From: CAZQXD01 sp964597315
GTDB taxonomy: Bacteria > Pseudomonadota > Gammaproteobacteria > Competibacterales > Competibacteraceae
DNA length: 64,000 nucleotides
Assembly: GCA_964597315.1 (NCBI GenBank)
Contig: CAZQXD010000010.1
Location: 27,854 to 91,853 of the forward strand
Reading direction: 5' to 3'
The notes beneath the pieces were generated by a model. It did no database searches. It saw only the letters and a program-made list of their open reading frames with translations, and was not told the DNA's origin. Shown piece by piece: positions 26,727 through 35,604 of this stretch; positions within the stretch are counted from its first letter, which is position 1; each line of letters begins with the position of its first letter. The position numbers and the translations under genes were made by a program.

Positions 26727-27454
26727 ATATCCGGGACCCCCAACTGCGCTCAGCCCTGGCCGCCGAATACGCCCTGGGCACTCTCCACGGCCCGGCCCGA
26801 CGCCGCTTCGAGGATCTGATGGTCTTCGATCCCGCCCTGCGCCGGGAGGTGGACCGCTGGCAGGGCAAGCTCTATACTGTGGTGGACGCCTTGCCGGAGC
26901 GCCAGCCCCCGCCCCAGATTTGGCAGGCCCTGGAGCGGGCCACGGCGCCACCGTCGGCCGCCGAGCCGGAACGGCCCCGGCTGGGGCTGTGGGACAGCCT
27001 GGTATTCTGGCGCTCCATAACGGCCATGGTCTGTCTGGTGGTGCTAAGCGTGGTCATCCACCAATGGCAGGCTCCCGTGGCCCCGCTGCCGCCGGTGGCC
27101 GAATACGTATCGGTGATCAGCGGCGAGGACCAGACCCCCGCCTGGCTGGTGCAACTGGACCGGGACGCCAAACGGGTGCGGGTGCTGGCCCTGAACGATC
27201 AGCAACTGGCCGCCGACCGCAGCTTCGAACTGTGGCTGCTACCCGGCGAGGGCCAGGCCCCCAAGTCCATGGGCCTGCTGCCGTCCAGCGGCGGCGCCAG
27301 CCTGGACCTGTCGGTGGAACTGGAACCCCTGCTAGCCGACGCCGCCGGCCTGGCGGTGAGCCTGGAGCCGAAGGGCGGTTCCACCACCGGCCAGCCTACC
27401 GGGCCGGTGTTGTATCAGGGGGGCTTGGTGACGGCGCCGGGGTTGGGGTCTTGA
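26723..27454 (+). CDS. Anti-sigma factor, RskA-like
   Basis: Membrane-bound anti-sigma factor for the upstream ECF sigma factor. The 243-residue protein has an N-terminal zinc-free anti-sigma region with the AEYALGTLHGPARRRFEDL pattern. One membrane segment follows (ITAMVCLVVLSVVIHQW, around residue 100), then a periplasmic RskA domain (RSFELWLLPGEGQAPKSMG). The start ATGA overlaps the sigma stop. Release of the sigma factor presumably follows a periplasmic signal or proteolysis. Confidence 0.9.
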   Translation: MNIRDPQLRSALAAEYALGTLHGPARRRFEDLMVFDPALRREVDRWQGKLYTVVDALPERQPPPQIWQALERATAPPSAAEPERPRLGLWDSLVFWRSITAMVCLVVLSVVIHQWQAPVAPLPPVAEYVSVISGEDQTPAWLVQLDRDAKRVRVLALNDQQLAADRSFELWLLPGEGQAPKSMGLLPSSGGASLDLSVELEPLLADAAGLAVSLEPKGGSTTGQPTGPVLYQGGLVTAPGLGS

Positions 27455-27469
27455 AGTCGTAAACTGGAA

Positions 27470-27505
27470 AGCGGATCGCTGTGCTCGATCCGCTCTTTTA
27501 TCTTG
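27470..27505 (+). terminator. Intrinsic terminator of the sigma/anti-sigma operon
   Basis: A perfect 9-bp stem, agcggatcg with cgatccgct, closes a 7-base loop and is followed by CTTTTATCTT. It begins 16 bases after the anti-sigma stop codon. Confidence 0.85.
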
Positions 27506-27541
27506 GCCTACGAGATCTGCAAAGCTCTGTATCTAAAAAGG

Positions 27542-27865
27542 TTAATAAGTAGCAGGGTTGAGCCTTCTAGACGCGTCTTCAGCCTCTGCTTTCAATAGTT
27601 CGCCTTTGCGTACCATTTCACGTCCCTCATCTTGATGATCTTGCCCTTCATCAATTAAATCGCGGCCTTCGCTGACTTCATCCTTTCCCTGTTCGATAAG
27701 GGCTTGGCCTTTTTTTACCATGGCATTACCCTCTTCCCACTTCTCGGCGGTCTGGGTGTATTGGGAGCCTTGAGCTTTTAACTTCGTGGCAAAAGTTTCT
27801 TCGTTCGAAGCGCATCCAGAAATCAGCAATACAGCAGCCATGCAAAGTAAAATTTTATTGAACAT
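27542..27865 (-). CDS. Small lipoprotein with coiled-coil repeats
   Basis: A 107-residue lipoprotein. The signal peptide ends in the lipobox LISGC, so Cys18 is the likely lipidated residue. The rest is a hydrophilic helix with loosely repeated units (KGQALIEQGKDEVSEGRDLIDEGQD), suggesting a coiled coil or peptidoglycan-associated rod in the envelope. ATG has GAGGA 8 bases upstream. It is noticeably more AT-rich than its neighbours, so it may have been acquired. A link to the adjacent sigma factor operon is only positional. Confidence 0.75.
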   Translation of the reverse strand: MFNKILLCMAAVLLISGCASNEETFATKLKAQGSQYTQTAEKWEEGNAMVKKGQALIEQGKDEVSEGRDLIDEGQDHQDEGREMVRKGELLKAEAEDASRRLNPATY

Positions 27866-28086
27866 GTTTGTCGTCCTCAGGTGGAGGCTGATTTTATTGT
27901 AAGGAAAAAGAATTGAGCAAGCCCGTAGATGTGGAGGGGCTATCTACGCCTCGGACTCGGAGTCTCAGGGTGGGTACAACTTCTCCGCGTCCCGCGTGGT
28001 GATAGCTAATCGCTATGAGGAGCAAGATATAAGGGCGGGTTAGCGCGTTGCCCGTAATCTGCCTTCCAGGGCCTGCCCGGATAGCC
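27866..28086. other. Intergenic region, comparatively AT-rich
   Basis: No gene is supported. This 221-base stretch lies between two leftward genes and must hold the promoter of the lipoprotein gene. No convincing -35/-10 pair stands out. Confidence 0.3.
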
Positions 28087-29715
28087 TTAGTTACCAGTCC
28101 GGGAGACCTCCCAAGTGCCACGACAGCCCCATACGTCTTGCCAGTTTCCGCTGGCGCTGTTGCCGGAAAACCGGCCGCTGAACGAAACGAAGTCCTCGCC
28201 GTCGAAGGCGAAACCGCCGTTGACCGCGCCCGTGGTAGTGATGGACGCCCCTACCGTGTATCGCTCCCCGGTGGTGGCGTTGGCGGTTCCCGATAGGATG
28301 TTGTCCTCGACTTCGAAGCGCAGCGAGGCGCTGCCGCAGATGTCGCCGTAAGCATCGGTGGGGGTCGAGGAGATGGCGGTTCCGGTCCAGACGCCATCAA
28401 AAACCGGCTCGGGCGGCGTGGTCGAGAGGCGGGTTAGACTGGCCGTGGAGGTGCCCGTGCAGGTGAAAGCCAAGCCCTGAAATCTGCCGCTGGCCTGACC
28501 CGAACCGGACAGGGCGATGTGGTCGCCTGTCACCGTCCCCTCCAGGGTGGCGATGTTTTTGGTGAAGTTGGCCCCGGAGACCAGGGGGAAGACAAACGGT
28601 CCCGAGAGTTGGACATGATCGCCGGTCACGATGCCGTTGCGGTCCATGTCGAAGGGGGCGCGGTAGCTGATGTTGCAGCCCTCCTGGCGCAGGGTGATCT
28701 GATTCGAGCCGGAAATGGAATCGCCGAGCGTCTCGCCGTCGATCACGCAGGAGGCGGCGATCTGTTCCGTGGCGTTCCAAAGACCCGCCACATCCACGCA
28801 GGGTAGAGTCACGATGTCGCAAGCCAGGCTTTGATGGGCGGTTAGGCGTTGCAAGGCCAGACTGCCGGAGCCGAAGCCGACGTTATAGGCGACGTTGCCC
28901 CCGCCGCACCCTTCGAAAGTAAACACCAGGGTACCCCAGTCCTCCCGAATCACGGTGTCGGGATCGAAGCCCGGCCCGAACACCCCGCCCCGGGTGATAA
29001 ACACCGGCACGGTAGCGGTATTACCTTCGATGTCCCCCGAGCCTACCATCCAGGCTTGGTTGCCGACGTCGTCATAGGCGAACCAGTAGACGTTCAGCTG
29101 ATCGCCCGGCATGGCCTCCAGCACCAGGCCATGACCGGATTGGGCGACGTTGTACCAGGAACCGCCGATGCCTTTCAGGCTGCCGGTCGGGCTGGCCGTA
29201 GCGTTGCCGTCGCAGGCAAGACCCTCATGGGTGCTCAGGCGCTGGAGGGGGAGGGTGCCCGAGCCGAAGCCGACGTTGTAGGTGACGGAGCCGGAGTGGC
29301 AGGAGTCGAAGGTGAAGAGCAGACTGCCCCAGCCCTGGCGCACCACGGCGTTGGGGTCGAAGTCGGGACTGAAGACCCCGCCTCGGGTGATGTCCACCGG
29401 CACGGTAGCGGTATTACCCTCGATGTCCCCCGAGCCTACCATCCAGGCTTGATTGCCGACGCCATCGTAGGTGAACCAGTAGGCGTTCAGCCGGTTGCCG
29501 TCCTGGACCTCCAGCACGAATCCATGGCCGGATTGGGTAGGGTCATACCAGGAACCACTGATGGCGGGGCTGATGGTGAATGCCGTATCGGCGGTTTCTG
29601 GCAGAGTATTGGTGGTATCGGATACCCCTTGAGCTGCCTGGACGATCCCATTGGCCAGCACTAAGACTAGACCCATCACCCAAGACCGGCGCAGAGTATT
29701 GAATATCGCTTTCAC
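28087..29715 (-). CDS. Exported protein with a tandemly duplicated domain, function unknown
   Basis: A 542-residue protein with a signal peptide (MKAIFNTLRRSWVMGLVLVL, cleavage near AQA at 26-28). It has two 116-residue copies of one domain (residues 54-169 and 185-300). Each runs GSWY...QSGHG, then YWF.YD.VGNQAWMVGSGDIEGNTATVPV, then VGFGSG.L.LQRL and LACD. Each copy has two Cys, a likely disulfide. A third, different beta-rich region (about 305-540) has further paired cysteines. I do not recognise a named function; carbohydrate or surface binding is possible. Confidence 0.8.
   Translation of the reverse strand: MKAIFNTLRRSWVMGLVLVLANGIVQAAQGVSDTTNTLPETADTAFTISPAISGSWYDPTQSGHGFVLEVQDGNRLNAYWFTYDGVGNQAWMVGSGDIEGNTATVPVDITRGGVFSPDFDPNAVVRQGWGSLLFTFDSCHSGSVTYNVGFGSGTLPLQRLSTHEGLACDGNATASPTGSLKGIGGSWYNVAQSGHGLVLEAMPGDQLNVYWFAYDDVGNQAWMVGSGDIEGNTATVPVFITRGGVFGPGFDPDTVIREDWGTLVFTFEGCGGGNVAYNVGFGSGSLALQRLTAHQSLACDIVTLPCVDVAGLWNATEQIAASCVIDGETLGDSISGSNQITLRQEGCNISYRAPFDMDRNGIVTGDHVQLSGPFVFPLVSGANFTKNIATLEGTVTGDHIALSGSGQASGRFQGLAFTCTGTSTASLTRLSTTPPEPVFDGVWTGTAISSTPTDAYGDICGSASLRFEVEDNILSGTANATTGERYTVGASITTTGAVNGGFAFDGEDFVSFSGRFSGNSASGNWQDVWGCRGTWEVSRTGN
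28816..29556 (-). repeat. Internal duplication within the exported protein gene
   Basis: Two in-frame copies of a 348-base segment lie at 29209-29556 and 28816-29163. They are separated by 45 bases encoding a linker. The copies are strongly similar at protein level and contain identical runs of DNA, for example around accctcgatgtcccccgagc, so the duplication is recent or homogenised. Confidence 0.85.
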
Positions 29716-29850
29716 TTGGCGCCTCCAATGGGCGAGGCTGACAAGGCAGCATATTTTTTCAGTATAGTTCTAATATTTTGAATATGAAGAACAGAAAATA
29801 TGTGGCATTAATTCCGAATTTCGCTTAGGGCGCACTTCCGGCCATGGGGC

Positions 29851-29879
29851 TTGACATATTTATGGGCGCTCCCTACCTT
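29851..29879 (+). promoter_or_regulatory. Promoter of the tgt-yajC-secDF operon
   Basis: TTGACA at 29851-29856 and TACCTT at 29874-29879 are 17 bases apart, about 130 bases before the tgt ATG. The rest of the 301-base gap (29716-30016) shows no gene. Confidence 0.6.
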
Positions 29880-30016
29880 GCCGCCCATGGGAGCCACCGT
29901 GGCGTCGTTCTGTTAGAGCGCGTGGAGAAGCGGACCCGCCGGTCGCCCGTCCCGGGTCGGTGGTCATCTGATTCCGGGCGACACCCTTTGAATTCACAAT
30001 AAAGCAGTAGCCCTCC

Positions 30017-31147
30017 ATGGACTTCCAGTTACTCCATACCGACGGTCCCGCCCGTCGCGGCCGACTCGGCTTCCCCCGGGGCACGGTCGAAACTCCTGTC
30101 TTCATGCCGGTGGGCACGTACGGCACCGTCAAGGCCGTGGCCCCCGCCGAACTCCGGGAGCTAGGGGCCGAGATCGTGCTGGGCAACACCTTTCATCTGT
30201 TGCTGCGACCGGGCACCGAGATCATCGGCCTACACGGGGATCTGCACGGCTTCATGCAGTGGGACGGGCCGATCCTCACCGATTCCGGGGGCTTTCAGGT
30301 GTTCAGCCTGGCGGGGCTGCGCAAGATCACCGAGGCCGGGGTGCGTTTTCAGTCTCCGGTGGACGGCGCCACGGTGTTTCTGGGGCCGGAGGAGTCCATG
30401 GCGGTGCAGCGGGCCTTAGGCTCGGATATCGTGATGATTTTCGACGAGTGTACCCCCTACCCAGCCACCGAGGAGCAGGCCAGGGTCTCCATGGAACTGT
30501 CCCTACGTTGGGCCAAGCGCAGCAAAGAGGCCCATGGGGACAATCCGGCGGCCCTGTTTGGCATCGTCCAAGGGGGTATGTATCCCCACCTACGGGAGAT
30601 TTCGGCAGCGGGGCTTAGGGATATCGGCTTCGACGGCTATGCCATCGGCGGGCTGGCGGTGGGAGAGCCTATGAACGAGCGGCTGGCCATGTTGGAGACG
30701 ACGGCGCCCTTGCTGCCCGCTGCCGCCCCCCGCTATCTGATGGGGGTGGGCAAGCCCGAGGATTTGGTGGAATCGGTGCGCCGGGGCGTGGATATGTTTG
30801 ACTGCGTGATGCCCACCCGCAACGCCCGCAACGGTCATTTGTTCACCCGCCACGGCGATATCCGCATCCGCAACAGCCGCTACCGGCGCGACCCCCGGCC
30901 TCTGGACGAGGACTGCGGCTGCTATACCTGCCGTCATGGCTACAGCCGCGCCTATCTCCATCATTTGGACAAATGCAGCGAGATTCTAGGGCTGCGCCTG
31001 AACAGCCTGCATAACCTTTTTTACTACCAGCAGCTCATGGCCGGGCTGCGGGACGCTATCGCTGCGGGGCGCCTGGACGCCTTTATCGGGGACTTCTATG
31101 AAAGGCGCGGCCAAACGGCCATGGCTGTGTATAATACCGGCCCTTGA
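30017..31147 (+). CDS. tgt: tRNA-guanine transglycosylase
   Basis: Exchanges guanine 34 for preQ1 in GUN-anticodon tRNAs, on the way to queuosine. The 376-residue barrel has ILTDSGGFQVFSL with the active-site Asp, and GIVQGGMYPHLRE. The zinc site is CGCYTC plus a later Cys and His (HHLDKCSEILG). FolE2, also in this window, makes a precursor of the same pathway. It heads the classic tgt-yajC-secD-secF operon. Confidence 0.97.
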   Translation: MDFQLLHTDGPARRGRLGFPRGTVETPVFMPVGTYGTVKAVAPAELRELGAEIVLGNTFHLLLRPGTEIIGLHGDLHGFMQWDGPILTDSGGFQVFSLAGLRKITEAGVRFQSPVDGATVFLGPEESMAVQRALGSDIVMIFDECTPYPATEEQARVSMELSLRWAKRSKEAHGDNPAALFGIVQGGMYPHLREISAAGLRDIGFDGYAIGGLAVGEPMNERLAMLETTAPLLPAAAPRYLMGVGKPEDLVESVRRGVDMFDCVMPTRNARNGHLFTRHGDIRIRNSRYRRDPRPLDEDCGCYTCRHGYSRAYLHHLDKCSEILGLRLNSLHNLFYYQQLMAGLRDAIAAGRLDAFIGDFYERRGQTAMAVYNTGP

Positions 31148-31192
31148 CAGGGCAGCCCTCCCTAATAAATAAACACCAGTTATGAGGTAATC

Positions 31193-31537
31193 ATGGACTC
31201 CATCCTAGACCTGTTTGTTTCCCCGGCCCTGGCCCAGGCGGCGGGGCAGCCCGCTGGTCCCGGTCTGATGGGACTGCTGTTCCCCATCCTGTTGATCGTG
31301 GTTTTTTATTTCTTGATGATTCGGCCTCAGACCAAGCGCGCCAAGGAGCATAAGGCCATGGTGGAGGCCCTCAAAAAAGGAGATGAGGTGGTCACCGGCG
31401 GCGGCGTGCTGGGGCGGATCGCCGAGGTGGGGGACAATTTTATTCGCTTGGAGATCAGCGATGGAGTGCAGATCAAGGTCCAGAAGCATGCCGTGGGCTC
31501 GCTGATGCCCAAGGGCACGTTTAAAGATTCTCTCTAA
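31193..31537 (+). CDS. yajC: SecDF-associated preprotein translocase subunit YajC
   Basis: Small inner-membrane protein of the SecDF-YajC complex. The 114-residue product has one membrane segment (LLFPILLIVVFYFLMIRPQ) followed by the cytoplasmic KRAKEHKAMVEALKKGDEVVTGGGVLG. It lies 45 bases after tgt and 34 before secD. TTATGAGGTAATC upstream provides the ribosome binding site. Confidence 0.97.
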   Translation: MDSILDLFVSPALAQAAGQPAGPGLMGLLFPILLIVVFYFLMIRPQTKRAKEHKAMVEALKKGDEVVTGGGVLGRIAEVGDNFIRLEISDGVQIKVQKHAVGSLMPKGTFKDSL

Positions 31538-31571
31538 GCCCGCCGCTCCCGGCTCCAGGAACCCCCTTGCC

Positions 31572-33425
31572 ATGCTGAATCAATACCCGTGGTGGAAATA
31601 CCTGTTTATCGCCCTGGTGACACTGGTGGGCGTGCTGTACGCCGTGCCTAATCTGTTCGGTGAGGACCCGGCGGTGCAGATCTCCCCGTCTCGGGGCGCG
31701 GAACTGGACCAGAGCGTCTACGAGCGGGTGGTGAAGCGTCTGGAGGTGGCTGGTATCAGCCCCAAAGGCGTGGAATTAGCCGAGGGGCGGTTGCTGGTGC
31801 GCCTGTTGGACACCGAGACCCAGTTAGAAGCGGCGGACCTGCTGCGCGACGAGCTGGGCCGGGATTACGTGGTGGCCCTGAATCTGGCCCAGTCCACCCC
31901 ATCCTTGCTACGGGCCATGGGCATGCAGCCCATGTACCTGGGCCTGGATTTGCGGGGCGGGGTGCATTTTCTCATGGAAGTGGACATGAACGCGGTAGTC
32001 CGTCAGACCGAGGAGCGCTATGTGGAGGAGGTCCGCACCCTGCTGCGGGATGAAAAAATCCGCTATCAGAGCGTGGGCCGGGCGGCCGGCGGGGTGCGGG
32101 TGAGCTTCACCAATATGGCCGAGCTGGATAAGGCCGAGGAGGTGATCCGTCTCCAGTATCCCAGCCTGCTGATTGGCAAGACCGAAACCGGCTTTAATCT
32201 GGATCTAAAGCTGCAAGATGAAGAAATCAAGGAGCATCGGGATTTCGCCCTGCAACAGAACATCACCACCTTGCGTAACCGAGTCAATGAGTTGGGGGTG
32301 GCCGAGCCAGTGATTCAGCAGCAGGGCACCCAACGCATCGTGGTCCAACTCCCTGGGGTGCAGGATACGGCCCGGGCCAAAGAAATCCTGGGCGCCACCG
32401 CCACCCTGGAGTTCCGGTTGGTGGACGAGACCGAGGACGCCCGCCAGGCCGCCAGCACTGGCCGTGCGCCTCTGGGTACTCGCATTTACTACGAGCGCAA
32501 CGGCAACCCGGTGCTGCTGGAACGGCGGGTGCTACTCACCGGCGACAATATCACAGACGCCGCTTCCGGCCTGGACCAGCAAACCGGCGGCCCGGCGGTG
32601 TTCATTACCCTGGACGGGGCTGGCGCCCGGCGCTTCGAAAACGCCACCAAGGACAAGATCGGTCGGCTGCTGGCGGTGGTGTTCATCGAGAACAAGGTGG
32701 AGACCATCACCCAGGAGGGCGAGACTCGGCGGGTGAGCAGCACCGTGGAAGAGGTCATCAACGTGGCCCGGATTCGCGACCGGCTGGGCAAGCGCTTCCA
32801 GATCACCGGTCTGGACTCCACTGGGGAAGCCCGCGATTTGGCCCTGCTATTGCGCGCCGGCGCCCTGGCTGCGCCCATCTCCATCATCGAAGAGCGCACC
32901 GTCGGTCCCAGCGTCGGCAAGGAGAACATCGATCAGGGCATGCGCTCCACGATGATTGCCTTTGTGCTGGTGATTGTGTTCATGGCCTGGTACTACCGGC
33001 TGTTCGGCGTGGTGTCCAATGTGGTGCTGGTGATGAACCTGGTGCTCATCGTCGCTGTGCTGTCCATGCTCCAGGCCACCCTGACCCTGCCCGGCATCGC
33101 CGGCATCGTCCTGACCATGGGCATGGCGGTGGACGCCAACGTGCTGATCTACGAGCGTATCCGCGAAGAACTGAGCCTGGGCAATACTCCCCAGAACGCT
33201 ATCCATAGTGGCTACCAGAAAGCCTTTTCCACCATCGCCGACGCCAATGTCACTACCCTGATCGCCGCGATTGTGCTGTTTGGTTTCGGCACCGGCCCGG
33301 TCAAGGGCTTCGCCGTCACCCTGAGCATCGGTATCCTGACGTCCCTGTTCACCGCCATCATGGGGTCACGGGCCATGATCAATTGGATTTATGGCGGTCG
33401 TCGGGTTCAGAGCCTGTCCATCTAA
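31572..33425 (+). CDS. secD: Protein translocase subunit SecD
   Basis: Proton-driven subunit that helps pull exported proteins through SecYEG from the periplasmic side. The 617-residue protein has an N-terminal membrane segment, a large periplasmic P1 region with the GLDLRGGVHFLMEVD signature, and five C-terminal membrane helices with GMAVDANVLIYERIREE in the proton path. It is immediately followed by secF. Confidence 0.97.
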   Translation: MLNQYPWWKYLFIALVTLVGVLYAVPNLFGEDPAVQISPSRGAELDQSVYERVVKRLEVAGISPKGVELAEGRLLVRLLDTETQLEAADLLRDELGRDYVVALNLAQSTPSLLRAMGMQPMYLGLDLRGGVHFLMEVDMNAVVRQTEERYVEEVRTLLRDEKIRYQSVGRAAGGVRVSFTNMAELDKAEEVIRLQYPSLLIGKTETGFNLDLKLQDEEIKEHRDFALQQNITTLRNRVNELGVAEPVIQQQGTQRIVVQLPGVQDTARAKEILGATATLEFRLVDETEDARQAASTGRAPLGTRIYYERNGNPVLLERRVLLTGDNITDAASGLDQQTGGPAVFITLDGAGARRFENATKDKIGRLLAVVFIENKVETITQEGETRRVSSTVEEVINVARIRDRLGKRFQITGLDSTGEARDLALLLRAGALAAPISIIEERTVGPSVGKENIDQGMRSTMIAFVLVIVFMAWYYRLFGVVSNVVLVMNLVLIVAVLSMLQATLTLPGIAGIVLTMGMAVDANVLIYERIREELSLGNTPQNAIHSGYQKAFSTIADANVTTLIAAIVLFGFGTGPVKGFAVTLSIGILTSLFTAIMGSRAMINWIYGGRRVQSLSI

Positions 33426-33439
33426 GACGGATTATTGCT

Positions 33440-34381
33440 ATGCGGCATCTCATCAGTAACAAAACCCATATCGATTTCATGGGCGCCGGTCGCAGTCGGC
33501 TGGCTCTGTACGTCTCCGGCGGTCTGCTGGCGGTCCTGCTTCTGTCCCTGCTGTTCCGGGGGCTTAACTTCGGCCTGGATTTCACTGGCGGCACTATCAT
33601 CGAAGTGGGCTACCCCCAGCCGGTGGAGATTCCCCTGGTGCGGGACACCTTGGCTCAGTCCGGTTTCGGCGACGCCCAACTCCAGCACTTCGGCACCTCC
33701 CGGGATGTGCTGATTCGTATTGCCCCCCGGGAGGGTCTGAACACCGCCGATGTGAGCAGCCAGATCCTTAACGTCCTCAAGGCTGGCGCCGCCCAAGGGG
33801 TGGAAATGCGCCGGGTGGAGTTCGTGGGGCCGCAGGTGGGGGACGAACTGGTGGAGGACGGTGGCCTGGCCCTGCTGTTCGCCATGATTGGCATTCTGCT
33901 GTATCTGTGGGTGCGCTTTGAGTGGCGGCTGTCGGTGGGGGCCATCGCCGCTACCTTCCACGACGTGCTGATTACTGTGGGGCTGTTCTCGCTGTTCCAA
34001 GTGGAGTTTGATCTGACCGTGCTGGCGGCGGTGTTGGCGGTGATCGGTTACTCCGTGAACGATACTGTGGTGGTGTTTGACCGCATCCGGGAGAACTTCC
34101 GGCGGATGCGCAAGGAAACCACCCTGGAGATCATGAATGCCTCCATCAACCAGACCCTGTCCCGCACCTTGATGACCAGTTTCACCACCTTGCTGGCGGT
34201 GGTGGTGTTGTATCTGTTGGGAGGCCCGGTGCTGAGCGGCTTTTCCCTGGCCCTGATCATCGGCATTGTGGTGGGAACCTACTCCAGTATTTATGTGGCC
34301 AGTAACGTTGCTCTGTTGCTGGGCCTGAGCCGGGAAGACTTGCTGCCCAAGGCTCGGGAGGAAGTGGACGACCGGCCTTAG
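33440..34381 (+). CDS. secF: Protein translocase subunit SecF
   Basis: Partner of SecD. The 313-residue protein has the N-terminal first membrane segment, then GLDFTGGTIIEVGY. Five C-terminal helices include GYSVNDTVVVFDRIRENFR, the conserved Asp/Arg motif of the proton channel. ATG 33440 was chosen as it begins 14 bases after the secD stop and gives the normal N-terminus; a longer frame back to 33383 overlaps secD. Confidence 0.97.
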   Translation: MRHLISNKTHIDFMGAGRSRLALYVSGGLLAVLLLSLLFRGLNFGLDFTGGTIIEVGYPQPVEIPLVRDTLAQSGFGDAQLQHFGTSRDVLIRIAPREGLNTADVSSQILNVLKAGAAQGVEMRRVEFVGPQVGDELVEDGGLALLFAMIGILLYLWVRFEWRLSVGAIAATFHDVLITVGLFSLFQVEFDLTVLAAVLAVIGYSVNDTVVVFDRIRENFRRMRKETTLEIMNASINQTLSRTLMTSFTTLLAVVVLYLLGGPVLSGFSLALIIGIVVGTYSSIYVASNVALLLGLSREDLLPKAREEVDDRP

Positions 34382-34467
34382 AGTCGGCGCCGTTCAAGCG
34401 TGAAAGCGTGGCCCGCGCTCAGCTTGGCCGCCCAATCCCGATGGTGTTTCCCATGGGGCGCGGGGCT

Positions 34468-35553
34468 TCAAATTAATACCTGCCCATGGGATGTACTCAG
34501 CAACGCCTGGCGCAATTGCTCATTGCCGCGGATGGCATCCACCAGGCCCTGGTCTTTCCCAGCCATGAGAACGCCCAGCAGTTGTCCCAGGCAGCGCCCA
34601 TAGAGGCGGCTTGCCCGCCCGGGGTCCTGGCTGGGGTAGTTGGAGCGGTTGCGCACCAGGATGCCGCTGGGCAGGACAACCGTCTCGTCCATTTTCGTCA
34701 CTGCGGTATTGCCGCCGATACTGGCCGTGAGATCTTCGATAACGGCGCCCGGTCGCAGGATGTTCAGGGTCTCCATGGGCAGTAACAGCGGCGCCCGCTG
34801 GCCGTGACGCCGTGCCGTGGTAATGACAATATCCGGCGCGTGGGTCGCGATAGTCCGATACAGCACCCGCTGCTGAGAGACCAGAACCTGCTCCTGGTCA
34901 AGGCGGTCGAGCTTGGGTAGGGCCACGAAGCGGGCAGCAAATTCGGTTTCCAACCACCGTTTACGGGCGGTGCTAGTGGCGGCGACGATCAGCTTATTGT
35001 GGTTATTTTGAACCTGACGGATAGCCGACAAAGCGGTATTGCCAGAGCCAATCACCAGCACGGTCGCCCGATAGTCCGGCCCCCGGCGCCTGGCGACGCT
35101 GGCAACGGCGTTGCGATAGGCGATTTCTCCGGCCAGACGGCTCATGGCCGCCAGGGCATCCATGCCTTGGGTGGTTTCGTTTTGGGGCAACAGTTCCAGG
35201 GCGAGGGCGGTCAGGGAGTTCTCTCGTAAACCGGCGATATGTGCTCCGGGCTTAAAGGGGTCCAGAAAGCCGATGATGGTGGTTCCCGGAGACAAAAAGC
35301 CCATCTCGGCGATGGGGTCGGCGGGCAGTTTGAACCAGCAGACCAGGTCCGCGTCCGCGTACAGGGTTGTCTTTTTCCTGGCTAAGGACACGCCACAGGC
35401 CCGATACCGCTCGTCTGGATAGCCCGCAGCCACGCCCGCCCCAGCTTCCAGCCACACTTCCGCGCCCAAGGCCACCAGTTCTTTGGCCACCTCAGGCGTC
35501 ATGGAGACGCGTTTTTCCGAGACCCTGGATTCTTTTGCCACGGCGATCTTCAT
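34468..35553 (-). CDS. Lone alanine dehydrogenase/transhydrogenase-alpha-like protein
   Basis: The N-terminal half is like PntA and alanine dehydrogenase: KIAVAKESRVSEKRVSMTPE, then VWLEAGAGVAAGYPDERYRACG. A mid-section MDALAAMSRLAGEIAYRNAV corresponds to the PntA helix. The nucleotide-binding turn reads VIGSGNTALSAI instead of the usual GxGxxG, and the rest of the Rossmann half is poorly conserved. The 361 residues lack the membrane part, and no pntB follows. It converges on secF. NAD(P) binding and activity are uncertain; a diverged or non-enzymatic role is possible. Confidence 0.75.
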   Translation of the reverse strand: MKIAVAKESRVSEKRVSMTPEVAKELVALGAEVWLEAGAGVAAGYPDERYRACGVSLARKKTTLYADADLVCWFKLPADPIAEMGFLSPGTTIIGFLDPFKPGAHIAGLRENSLTALALELLPQNETTQGMDALAAMSRLAGEIAYRNAVASVARRRGPDYRATVLVIGSGNTALSAIRQVQNNHNKLIVAATSTARKRWLETEFAARFVALPKLDRLDQEQVLVSQQRVLYRTIATHAPDIVITTARRHGQRAPLLLPMETLNILRPGAVIEDLTASIGGNTAVTKMDETVVLPSGILVRNRSNYPSQDPGRASRLYGRCLGQLLGVLMAGKDQGLVDAIRGNEQLRQALLSTSHGQVLI

Positions 35554-35604
35554 GGTGGTTTTCTCCTTATTGCCGAAGACGGAATTAGCCGGTTTCCCGA
35601 GCCG

